NCBI GenBank assembly: GCA_022410635.1
Contig: JAJVDF010000589.1
Coordinates: 625,699-689,698 of the forward strand
Origin: Tretioscincus oriximinensis
Lineage: Eukaryota > Chordata > Lepidosauria > Squamata > Gymnophthalmidae
Direction of reading: 5' to 3'
DNA: 64,000 nucleotides
Below the pieces are notes generated by a model. It was given only the letters and a program-made list of their open reading frames with translations, searched no databases and was not told where the DNA came from. Position numbers and translations under genes: made by a program. Shown here piece after piece: positions 1 to 12,400 of this stretch (positions are counted from its first letter, which is position 1; every line of letters starts with the position of its first letter).

Positions 1-390
1 CTCTTCCCCAAATGTCCTCCCTCCCTTCCTGCTTGCGCTGCTGCTAAGCTGAAGCTTTGGCACAGAATCCCGCCTATTCCTTTATTAAGAACCTAAGAGG
101 AGCCCTTCTGAATGGAGCCAGAGCCCATCTAGTCCAGCACTCGGTCTCACACAGTGGCCCCCCAATTGCACCTGGGCAGCCTCAAGTAGAAGAAGGCAAA
201 CGCTTCACCCATTACTTGCCCTCCCCCTCCCCCTGCTCTATTGGCCTTCAAGAGCTGCAGCAGAGGTTAAAACACGTCAAGTAACCTTCACGGACTGACA
301 TGGGCCGCCGTTCCTTCCTGTTCGAGCAATCTCCTTGCCCCCCCTTCCCAGCAAGCCCAGGTTTCTCTTCTCAAGGCTACAGCTTCTCAC
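1..390 (-). other. RUBCN: RUBCN intron 3 (partial)
   Basis: This is non-coding sequence downstream of exon 3 on the gene strand. Apart from a CR1/L3 3'-end fragment at 86-225 I see nothing recognisable. Confidence 0.7.
86..225 (-). mobile_element. CR1/L3-type LINE, 3'-end fragment
   Basis: Starts aagaacctaagagg and matches the reverse complement of the LINE 3' end seen in full at 38668-40695. Confidence 0.8.
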
Positions 391-474
391 CTTCTCAATG
401 TGGTGGGCGGCATGCGGGCTGAGCCAGCGGAGGTCCTTCACAAACTGCCAGTAATCTCTTTGCTTGCAGCACAC
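391..474 (-). CDS. RUBCN: RUBCN coding exon 3
   Basis: This exon has exactly 28 codons (84 bases, phase 0 on both sides). The acceptor is cctggtcag|GTGTGC and the donor is GAGAAG|GTGAGA on the minus strand. It encodes the RUN-domain segment with [15 protein letters not shown] and ends in HIEK, matching the human exon that ends HVEK. The next exon is off the left end. An apparent longer reading frame across 277-501 includes flanking intron. Confidence 0.94.
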
Positions 475-3400
475 CTGACCAGGAAATGCACAGAACAGCA
501 TATAGTTAAATTATGGAGGCAGCAACACACCAGCTAGCGCACGAGGGACCAGGCGGGGGAACGCAGGGTTGCATTCCTGCATTGCTAAATAAATCATTAA
601 GTAGCCCGCTGAGAAAGGGAAATTAAATAACCCACTTCACAGCTGCTTANTGAGAAAGCCAAAGAATTTTGTTTTATCCCCTGTGAGCTGCCACTTAATG
701 ATCTGCTATAGTTACCTTGAATCCCTTTTCACATATTCAAAACATCATTTAACTCCCTGAAATAGGAAGTCACACACAAAATAAAACACCAAGTCTTGCT
801 ACTACTTAGAATATACTNGATTCTTGTTTAATTATTTATTATGATATTATTAATAAGTAATGCAATACATAGATAAGGAAAAAAAGACNTCATTCCAATT
901 CAAAATACAGTTCTTCATTTAAATGAGAAACTATATAAGAACTACCCAAAAATAATTCTTTTAATAACTGACCCTAAACATAATTAACTCTAAATTTACT
1001 ATCCTAATTTGGCTTAAATCCTACCCCTCCTATCCATTTAAGTATGAATTGTTTCCCTGGTATATTTAACTGAGCCATCATATATATGTTTTCTAAAAAA
1101 GAAAGACCAAATTGTTGTCATGCTCTCTCTTTTACCCCTTACTACATGTTTAACTTAAGAACATAAGAAGAGCCATACTGGATAGGGCCAGAGCCCATCT
1201 AGTCCAGTATTCTGTCCCACACAGAGGTCCACCAGATGCCCCTGGGCAGTCCAAACAGAGGAAAGCAAAATATGCACCTGTTCATGACTCCTGCAAATGG
1301 CATTCCAGGAGCACTACCCGTTGCTCCATCCTGGAGGCAGCATTCAGACATCCATCCTAGTACCCATTTACACCCTTGGTATCCACATAAACCTGTTTAG
1401 TCCTGTCTTGAAGCTATCCAAGCTGCTAGCTACCACCACCTCTTCAGGAAGTAAATTCCACAGGCTAATAACCCTTTGGGTGAAAAAATACTTTCCTTTG
1501 TCTGTTCTCACTTTTCTGTCCCCCTGGTCCTAGTGTTGTGTTGATAGAGAAAACATTTTTTCTCCATTCACCCTATCCATCCCATGCAGGATTTTGTACA
1601 CTTCAATCAGATCACCTCTCAAACGTTGCCTTTCAAGGCTGAAGAGGCCCAGACGTTGCTGCCTGACTTCATAAGGTAGGTGCTCCAGACCTTTGATCAT
1701 TCTTGTTGTCCTTTTCTGCATCNTCTCTAGTTCCACAATATCCCTCTTGAGATGTGGTGACCAGAACTGAACACAGTATTCCAAATGTGGCCTCACCACA
1801 GATTTATAAAGAGGCAAAACATTTGCTGACTTGTTTTCGATTCCTTTCCTAATTATCCCCAACATGGAATTTGCCTTTTTTNGNTGNTNCTGCACACTGG
1901 GTTNACANNTTCATTGAATTGTCCACCAACACCCCAAGATCCTTTTCTTGCTCGGTCACAGAAAGCTTGGTTCCCATCAGTTGGTAGACCTAATTGGAGT
2001 TCTTTGCCCCAACGTGCATGACTCCCACTCACCCAATTTCATTTGATCACNCTGAAGCACCTTACAATCATTTTCAGTTTTCACTACTCTGAACAGTATA
2101 GTGTCATCAGCAAACTTGGCTACTTCACTATTCACCTCGGCATCCAGATCATTTGTAAATATATTGAAAAGCAAAGGTCCCAGTACAGACCCATGAGGTA
2201 CTCCACTTCTTACCTCTTTCAACTCAGAGAACTGTCCNTTGATTACTACTTAACTATAATGTACTCCATGGTGCTAAATAGGTTTTACTGGCTTAAGCAC
2301 AATTGGTGCGGTTCTAAGAGCTGGTCTTTCAACTGAGAGATCCAATTTCGAGGCCCTATGGAGTGGTTAGCGCCCTCTGCTGGCCTTCAGTTCTAGCCAA
2401 CTCAACTACTCAAAAGAAAGATGATTTGCAGGATGACTATCTTCCATGGCGAGGAAGACAGAATAGATGCAAGACTTCGGGTGAAAATTAACCTTGTAAG
2501 CCACCCTGAGTCCCTTTGGGTGAGAAGGGCGGTGTATAACAACTAATTATTATTATTNNTTTCCTTCTCCTTCTTTCTTCAGTTCCTCAGGACTGAAGAT
2601 GGATTAAAAGAACATAAGAGGAGTCCTGCTGAATCTGCACTGAGCAAGGGATTGGACCTGATGACCCCAGAAGTCCCTTCCAAATCTACGATTCTGTGAA
2701 TTTGGNCACCGCCCATCAAGTCCAACATTCTGTCTCCTATATACAATACCCTTCAGTTGCACCTGGGCATCTCAAGCAGATGAAGGACTACTGCCTTTAC
2801 TCAATTCTGAAAGCAGTATCAAAACATCCATCCCAATATCTTTTGATCCATGTATTTATGTAATTCTATCTTAAAGCTATCCAAGTTGCTAGCTACCACT
2901 AGCTCTTCTTGAAATGAATCCACAGACTATTAACTCGCTGGGTAAAAAAATACTTCCTTTGTCTGTCCTAACTCTTCTTCCCATAAGCTTTAAGTATATA
3001 GCAGAACAGCGCACATATCACCTGATATTTATTATCCCTGTTTATCAGGCATTATATCGGACAACTCAGAGGCTCCTTGTTCTCTGATCTATTGAATCCA
3101 GGGTTTGCCAGAGAGTTCAATGAGAGCAAATGAGTTCAATGTTTGTATCTTTGTTTTTTTACCACCTCCTACAGCTGTTCCTTGCGACTCCCAATATCTT
3201 TTTTGGTGACAAAATGGGACCCTGGNCTACTTTTTCTTTTTCCTATATGTACCCCATAAAATGCCTTTAACTCTAAAAGCTATTGTTNCATATATTTAGA
3301 AAGTATCAAAAAAGACACTGCATATTCTGCAGAGTTTTTATAGACTTTTTACAAGAAGTTTGAAGGTGGATTTCTAATGGCAGGCTTTGAAGATTAAAGA

Positions 3401-6400
3401 ATCATTAATATGGAGGAATTAATAGAGCAATGTACGGAGAGGTAAAATTATATATTGGGAGACAGAGTAGGAGGAGAGGAAATCAACAAATTAACTGTAG
3501 GGAAAAAAAGACGATTGTAACTCAGAAAAATTGTTTTTTGCATATCTTTCTTTTTTGAAAAGAAATAAAAATTTCTTAATGGTGAAGAGAGGCATATCCA
3601 CCTCCTGTTCCAGAGGTATCAAACTGCTGGCCTTCCAGATGTTCTGGAACCACAACTCCCAATATTCCATTTGGTTTAGCAGTGTGGGNTACAGTGCTGG
3701 GAATGGAATGTTGGAAATTGTGGTTCAGGAACATCTGAAGGCCACCAGTTTGACATCTCTGTCCTATTCATTCATATCCAACTAAATTCATATTGGATTA
3801 AATGAACCTTCCAACCAGAAGGAGTCATTAATAACATTGGTAGACTGTGAAGGGCAATTACATTGATTGCCAAAATAGGTTCAATTAGGATCTTTTGTTC
3901 AATGCTGGAAGACAATAGCAGTGATGATATCCCTCTTAAGGTCGTGTCCAGACTACCATAGCTGAGCATACAGGTCACTAGAAAGAAGAATGGAAGGGAA
4001 TTGTTTCTATCCTTGACAAGAAAAACGATGTCGGATCATTGTGATTTGGAAAGNAGGAAAACTGAAGGCTGCAAGAAGCAAGGAAACTGAAACAAAAGAC
4101 GTAATAGATAGAGATTAAGAAACAAAGAGTTGATTATGAAAGCCTGATAAAGAAGACAATGGGCTTGTTATAACAGAAGGAATTGCCTTGGATAGAAAGT
4201 CCAGACTGCCTGGTACATATGTGTATCAAAGAACCAAATATTCCAAGGTATAGTGACCAATGACAGGGCTCGGAACTTTGGCAGTTTTCAGAGAGGAAGG
4301 GATGAAGATAAGCAGGAAAGAAGGAAACGAAGGGGAAAATAAGGAAAGGAAGGAGAAAAGAAAGGAAGAAGGAAAGAGGAGGAAGAAAAATGAATACAGG
4401 GAAGGAAGGAAAGGAATGGGTGAAAGAAGGAAGGGAAAGAAGATAAGGAAGAAAAAAGTGAAAGAGGGCTGGGAGAAGGCAAGGGAGGGAGGCAGTGGAG
4501 GCATGGATAGGAGAAGGGGCAGGAGGAGCTAGAGCCTGTTGCATTACCGTAACACAACAGGCTAATTCTGTTACTGTAAATATAAAACAACAATCTTCTG
4601 GCTGCAGCTTAAGCTTTTAACTAATCGATGTTCAAACATGTCAGTGAAGGAATTTGTAATCACTCCTTCCTCTGTTTCAGGATCGAAGAAGGGAAAAGAA
4701 GCAAGAAAAAAATTGGAGCAGGGAAAAAGTGATTTTCCATCTCGGAACTATATATAAAAGGAGCCCAAATGGATCGGCTCATAGCCTCTCTGGTCTCGTG
4801 CTGGGTATCTCAAGCAGAGAAGGAGTCCAGTCCTCCCCTGCCTTCGATTTCCTAAAGTTAGCATCGATTGTATTTATTTGTTCAATTAATATTCTGCTAA
4901 AGTATATGGGTAATGCAAAAAAAGTGACGTGTTTAAAAACATTCTTGAGTCCAGGAAGTTAGAGAACACCCAGTCGTGGATGTGCTCATTTTGCCCCAGC
5001 CATCGCTGTTACTAAAGACTCAGGTGCTTATTTCCTCCTATGCCTAATTTGCCAGCTTTAGTCTTTACCGTATAGGAACAACTTTGTTCCAGTGATTGAC
5101 ATTGTGACAACCTCCAGATTAGATTACCGTATTGCTGTGCACTCTTCGCACAAGCAGCCCTAAAACTGAAGCTGGAACTTAACAGCAACTTAACATTTAA
5201 TACGTCAAATATTGTATCTTTTTGTTTTTGAGACTTGCTCTGAAACCGTTCCTGTTGCCACGAATAGAGTGGGTGTTCACATCCTGCTCCATTATACAAA
5301 GTCACCACCTGATACACTTCAGTCCAAAGCATTCAGGTTTACACAGCTTGGACTTGGAAAATATGCCTAAAAATGATGATACGGTCAAAATAATTGTGCA
5401 CAGCGTATTTTAAATATTCTATTTTAAACAGCAAATCATAGCAGATTTTTTAGCTGTTATCTGCCCTGAGACCTTTGGGTATGGGGAAAAATATAAGTAA
5501 ATAAAGTAAGTAAGTAAGTAAGTAAAGTAAGTAAGTAAGTAACAAACAAAAAAAGAAAGAAACAAACAAATAAATAAATATAGAGTTTTATTGTTTTTAT
5601 AAAATGTTGTGATCTATGCTGGGATCTTAGAGTGATGGATGGCCCATAAATATTAAAAGAAATAAAGAAATAAATATCAGCTATACAGAATACTGTTCCT
5701 TAAGGTAAAAACGGAAAGCCAGTAGGAAAGTACATCATTCTAGGACTTTATTAAACAAGATGAAATCATNNNNNNNNNNNNNNNNNNNNNNNNNNNNNNN
5801 NNNNNNNNNNNNNNNTACTTTTGAACCAGTACGGAAAAGAAGAAGAAGAAGAATTCGGTTCTTATACCCCGCTTTTCTCACCTTTCAAAGGGACTCAAAG
5901 CGGCTTACAAGGATATATTTTGCCCGAAGGCTCACATTCTATCTTCCCCACCAGGCTATGGTGGTTCCCATGTATCTACTTGCAGTCAGTTGCAATTTCT
6001 TGNAATTCATGCTTTCGAATAGCTGGGTTGGCTAGAGCTACAGGCAAGTGGAAGGTGCTCACCCCTCCCCACGTCCCACACAGGGCTTCGAAACCCCATC
6101 TCCCAGNCGAGAGACGAATTCCTAAGCAACTGAGCTATCCGTGCCTGCTCAAATATAATCATCTATCACAAAAACAAAAGCTTTAGCATAGAAAATCTAG
6201 CAAGGGGTTCTTGTAGCACTAAAAAGAAAATGGCAGGCAGCAGGAGCTTTCGCAGACAAGTCTACTTCTTCAGAGTCACAAAGCTTTTTGCACCATTGTG
6301 CTAAATGCAGTTGCCTTTGTATGGAAAAAAACATGCTAAGAGAAACCAGTATCAAGAAGCATTGCAGCTTGTGGAAAGCTAGAAGTTAAAAAAAATCAGT

Positions 6401-9400
6401 GATCACTTTGGTTCTCTTATTGCAGTTTTCTGATACAGAAAGCAGAAGTAACAGCAAATATCAGAAATACAAATGCAGGATTTTGTAACATTATGCAACC
6501 ATTATCTTACCAGNTGCCCAAAGGAAAAACAGAAGTTCNTTTTAAGAAGTTAGTATGAATGGGGGGGAGGGGGAAGAGCTACTAATTAATGTTATTGAAC
6601 TATACCCCATAGAATTACGGATGTTGTAGTTGCGGAACTTATAAGAGTTTATAGTTATCTTTGCCCCATTCTAAAGGTCACATCCACAAAGATCCTCATA
6701 TTGACCATTTTCCAAAATATGCTTCCTAGAACTGTTAATAGATAAGGGATTCTCTGTTATGCCTCACAACAATAATCCCGGAATTAACAGCTGTCAATAC
6801 AAGAGCAGTCTGGCTATGAATTCCTGGGAAGCCAAGGAGCCTACCTTATCCCCAATGAGTCCATGGTACAAAATGTTATGCATATCTCTGCACAGCCGCT
6901 CCAAGCCGCCATACTTAGACCAGACGTTGGGGTTGTTTATTGATACCAAACCCTCCACTGTAGTCTTCAGGTTGCCCAGCAGCCTCCAGTGCTCCTTCCT
7001 GAAAGAAGACAAACAATCACACAATTAATCACCCCTTCTACAGTACAGGAAATACTTCTTTCAAGGGCCTGGAGTCTTATAAGAACACAAAACAAAGTCC
7101 TACTGGGTGAGTCCATAGGTCAGTGGTGGCAAACCTTCGCTCAGAGCCCTCTCTGTGGGCATGTGCACTGTCGCCCCAGCACAGCGTTCGCCAGAATTCG
7201 TTAACTGAAAGCCAGAGGGATGCTGGGCCGGGCTGTTAGCCTCCCTCTCTCCATGNGCCCCTGAGGACATTTCTCATATATCACCCGGCCCTTCTTTCCT
7301 CCTTCCCCTGTCTCAGATAAGATGGGCAGCTCACATATGGCACGAGAGTGCAGTTCATTCAGTCCCAAATTTCATCCATAATATGATGCACATTTGGATA
7401 TCTTGTTAAAAGCACTGAAGTGAAAAGATCAATTTATTATGGAATGATCTGCAGACCATCCTGTATGAATTAGGATGAAGCACAGTAGTGCAGAGGTTAA
7501 GGACAGGCTTTTCAACAGAGAAGTTGTTTTTGAGGNCCATTTGTCTGCCATGGAGAAGAATGAGCACCCTCCATTGGCCTTAGCTTCAGCCAACCTAGTT
7601 GTTTGAAAGCGAGCAATCACAAGTAGTTGAATAGGTACTATCACAATGGTCATTTGGGTGAAAAAGAGCTTGTAAGCAACTTTGAGTGCAAGGTAGCTTA
7701 CGATCAGTTCACTGCACACTTTTAAATATTTTCCCCTTCTATGTTGAATGTTACAGTTTTTCTTAATCTTATACTGCATTTTTGCTCTATTGTAAACACT
7801 ATGCGGACTTTGTTTACATATAAAAGCAAGTGCAAAAAATCTATCTGCCGACTTGTCGAGTAATGAGAGTTATTTCAATGGAAGGCAATATTTTAATATA
7901 CCTATTTTTAAATACATAAAGCAAGCATAAATCACAGATGTAATGCACTGCCTGTGGATTAAGATCTCATAAGAACATAGAAGAGCCATACTGGATCAGG
8001 CTACAGCCCATCTAGTCCAGCATTCTGTCTCACACAGAGGCCCACTAGATGCGTCTGGGCAGTCCAAACAGAGGAAAGCAAAATATGCTCCTGTTCATGA
8101 CTCCCTGCAAATGGTATTTCAGGAGTCATGCCTGTGGCTCCATCCCGGAGGCAGCATCCAGACATCCATCCTAGGATCCATTCATCCACCCATTCATCCA
8201 TAACTGTCCTCCTGTATAGAGCAAGGAACATGTAAGAACATAAGAACATAAGAAGAGCCGTAATGGATCACTCCAGAGCCCACCTAGTCCAGCCTTGTGT
8301 CCCACTCAGAGGCCCACCAGATGCCCCTGGGCAGCCTGAACAGAGGAAAGCAAAATATGCTCCTGTTCATGACTCCCTGCAAGTGGCATTTTAGGAGTCC
8401 TGCCTGTGGCTCCATCCCAGAGGCAACATCCAGACATCCATCCTAGGACCCATGTATACCCTTGGTGTCCATAAANCTGTCTCATGGAGAAGGCCTTCTG
8501 ATAGTTCTTCCCCTTTCAGAGATGCAGGGGGTAAGGGCACGTAGGAGGGCCACACTCTGGAATAGCCTCCATCTGGAGCATCACCAGGCACTAGCACTGG
8601 ATAGCTTTCAGCACGTGAGAAAAACATACCTCTTCACCTTTTGACTTTTAGTTTCCTTTGCATTCTGTCCTTCCAGGCAGTGCTGGGAATTCTATGTTTT
8701 TTGCATACGCTTTGCAGGAATATCCCATCTTGAACTAGGTATGCTCATCCTGCATTCCTCATAATGGGATTTTTCCTGTTACTGGAATCGGAAGTAATAG
8801 GCACCCAAAGTGATGTCATTTCCAGGACAGGACCGGACGTGATGTCACTAAATTTTACACGCCCACACCAACCTCCAAAACCTCACAATTTCGAGGTTCT
8901 TGGGGTACAATTTCTGCGCATAACTCCCAGCNTTGCTTCTAGAGAGGGTGGATGGGTTGGAGGGAGGACATGGATCTTTTTAAAGGCTTTTTAGTGTGCA
9001 TTCATTATTATTATTTCATAATCTTATGTTACCTGCCCTGGGACCAGTGGTGAGGGGCAGGATCTAAATAGCCAAATAAATAAATAGTAACCTAGCTATT
9101 TTAAAAAGTCTGAGAATACAAACAGGAGAGTTTATAAAGACATAACAACACTCTTATATGCATGAGAACAAGGACAGTGTTACTCAGTGAACCTAACAGC
9201 TTGGGAAATTGCCAAATAAGCTCATTTTTCACCCCAACAAGGAATTTGTTCATAGAAATCTTTGCCAACACAGTATCCATTTCTGTTGTGCTCCGTGAGC
9301 ACAGCCATTTTCTCTGCCAAGTGCCCCTTTCGCACTGTGCCTTATTCTGACTTGTNGGTAAAAAGACAGCAAAACCCTATTCCAGGATATATATAATCCA

Positions 9401-12400
9401 GAATAAATCTCAATGCAGCAAGGGACACAATCAAAATTATCAATAGAGTTCTAGCAAAATCTATCATTTCATCAGTCCTTAAAGATTTGCACTGGCTTTT
9501 GAGCCCAATTCTGGGTGTTGATATTAGAATACAAAGCCCTAAACAGCTTGGCCAGCTGACTCTGTGCCTTCTCGCATATAGACCTGCCTGTGAACGAAGG
9601 AGGAGGCCTTTGGGTAGTTCTTCACTTGCAGTGATGCAACGGGTAGGGGCACAGTGTCTGGTGAAAAATATCCAGGCTTTTGACTCTTAACTCTATATTG
9701 TCCTTCCAGTGAGGATGGGTGGGTATGGACATTTTAAAACATTTTATTAATTTGTATTTATCTTTTTTTAATTTTCTTGATATTTTGTTACCTGTCCAGG
9801 GGCCCATAGTGAAGGTCAGGATGTAAATCATTTTAAATAAATAAATATCACATGTAATTTGATCCCACCGGCTTAAACAAAGAAACAGGTCATTGCACAG
9901 AGGAAAGGTCTATTGGTGTCTTTTAGCTATTAAATTGTGGGCTTTGGATCAAAGGTGAGCTTCTGTGATACGATTCTGTCTCCCTTCAAAGCATTTGGCA
10001 GGGCCCTCATGGAAAATAATAATTTACTGACATGACTTCTAGAAATTCAGCAGAGTCAAAAATTCATGGGAAATCCCAGGCAACCCTTGCAAAGAGTTTA
10101 ACATTGATTATTAGCATACACAGTACTTTTAAGTGAAAAAACCCACATTCTGGTGCGTCTGAATGATGAAGAAAGACGTAGACATTCTAACAAGGAAAGA
10201 CTATACACTACCCTTAATTCTGCAGATTTCAACAGAGAGAATTATACTGCACACTCCTTTCTATAGCTATCAAATTTATTTAACGGATTCACAGGAATTG
10301 AAAGAGGAAAGAAAGTTTACCAGTCTAAAAGGACTAGAAAGAGAAGGCATTTTGAAGAAGGAGGAAATTTGGGGCAACTTCAGATGATGGAATTTATGAT
10401 CAAAGTCTCAGTAAGGCATATAATAGAATTGAAACTTGGCTGGGTGAACAAGGTCTATTTTTAGAAGGCTCCTCCTCTTTCTGTGTGCATCAGAGAACTT
10501 GCTTTGCATATTAAGAAGAACAGGAGTGGACAGCTATAGATCAGGGATCCCAGAGAACTGCCCAGGCTAACACATGTCTTTGTTTACTGGTTGCACCAAT
10601 GCTTGCGCTGGGGAAGGCTTAAGAAAGTTGCCTATGCATGAGAAAAACCAAACTTCAACAATAAACTGCAAGAACATGCTGAAAGGAAAACTAGATATGA
10701 TATTATGTTCTCATGTTTTAGAAAATAACAATGACATTTTGCTTTAAATAACCTGGATATACTGTAGCAACCTGAGATCTATCACTCTCTGGCTGTTTTC
10801 AGTTTGGCATGTTAATAGCACATTACAGTACTCTTGACACTTTCTTCCCCTTCTGATACTTAATAGCGGTTGAATCCTCACATAGTTTTTTCATGCTACA
10901 AAAGCATGGTTATGGGGGATTCGCCTTGGAGAGAAATGAGCTCCTTCTGCTAGCCTTAGCTTCAGCCAACCTAGCTATTCGAAAACAAAGACATTTGCAA
11001 GTAGATTAATAGGTACCACTCTGGTGGGAAAGGTAGAATAAATGTAAGCCTTTGGGCAAAAAATATCCTTGGAAGTCTCTATGAGTCTCTTCAGGCGAGA
11101 AGGGCAAGGAATAAAAAACAGATTCTTTTCCTTTTTGGGGGGCTAGGATTTTTTTCTGTAACAACTACCTTAATTACTAAAACACATCATAGCAATTGGC
11201 CTTCTAAGCAAGGTGAGCAGACACAGTCAGTGTCCAACAACCCAAACGTAGATTGGCCAATTGCCCAAGTCCAAGACTGGAAGAGACGCAACCTAAAGTG
11301 GGGATGCCTGTGGTGGATTGCATCTTATAAGCAAGAGGAAGGCAAAGGGAAATGTGAGTCTTAACAAACCTAGACACTGATTTCTAAATGCTCAGTGTAA
11401 GTGCTGCTTGAGAATGTTTATATTGAGCACAGAGGTCTTGGAGATGACCAATATGGAATTCTGATACCGTGCAGATGTTATTTTGGTTCAGAGTTCTCTC
11501 ATTCCAGGTCCCTGTGTACAATATTGTTCTTTACAGCACTGGATTTTCCTCTCACGACCCAACATAACAACAGCCTGTAGTGCCAGCAGTTACATACATT
11601 CAAAGTTTCCCAACCAGCCAGGGTGGCAAACATTTCAAAACTTTATAGTGCATTCCTTCTTTTTCTCATGCCTTGAATGGCCTTGAAGTCACTCCAGTTC
11701 CAATTATCTCATAACAATTAAANTCTTTTTCAGAGAAATAGCCGTGTTAGTCTAGCAGAAAGTCCAGCAAAGGAGCTAGCAGCACTTTGAGACTAACTTG
11801 AGAAAAGTGGTTGGCATAAGCTTTCGTAGACAGGTCTACTTCTTCAGCATCTGAAGAAGTAGACCTGTCTACGAAAGCTTATGCCAACCACTTTTCTCAA
11901 GTTAGTCTCAAAGTGCTGCTAGCTCCTTTGCTGAAATTAAACTCTTATTACTACAACAAAGGAAAAACGGTATCAACAAAGAATGCAAGCACACGGGCCT
12001 TTGTTTAAAAAATGGCAGCTCCCTAGCCAAGCTAACAAACAGGCCTTGTTGCAGTTCCTTAACTCTCAGAAATGTAAAGGGCAAAGACATACAGAGCCTT
12101 TTCTGTGGTGGCTCAAGATTTTGGAACTTCACCAGGCACCTACACTATATGGTTTTCAGTGTTTGGTTAAGCCACCCTTTTCTCCAAGCCTCTGACTTAT
12201 TCATAGCACTTAGAACATTTAGAACATAAGAGAAGCCCATCTAAACCACAGTCTCCCACTGTGGTCCACCAATTGCACCAGGACAGTCTCAAACAGAAGA
12301 AGGCAAAATCCTCACCTGTTCTTGACTCCCTGCAAATGGAATTTCATGAATCCTGCCTGTTGTTCCATTCCAGAGGCAGTCTCCAGCATTGGATTCCATG

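Larger units (their letters stand above)
475..6844 (-). other. RUBCN: RUBCN intron 2
   Basis: This 6.4-kb intron is filled with LINE, SINE and fold-back repeats (listed separately), a purine-rich tract and one assembly gap. Stretches 540-1150, 3000-3600, 3760-4220, 4620-5440 and 6300-6840 hold nothing I recognise beyond AT-rich unique-looking DNA. Confidence 0.75.

Noticed and set aside
2293..2345. Possible tRNA gene from the tRNA-like head of a SINE
   Set aside because: The cloverleaf is broken and the sequence continues into a SINE body and tail. Same for the heads at 29.8 and 50.0 kb.
4134..4593. Several overlapping Ser/Pro/Phe-rich frames
   Set aside because: They are translations of the purine/pyrimidine tract and have no coding features.
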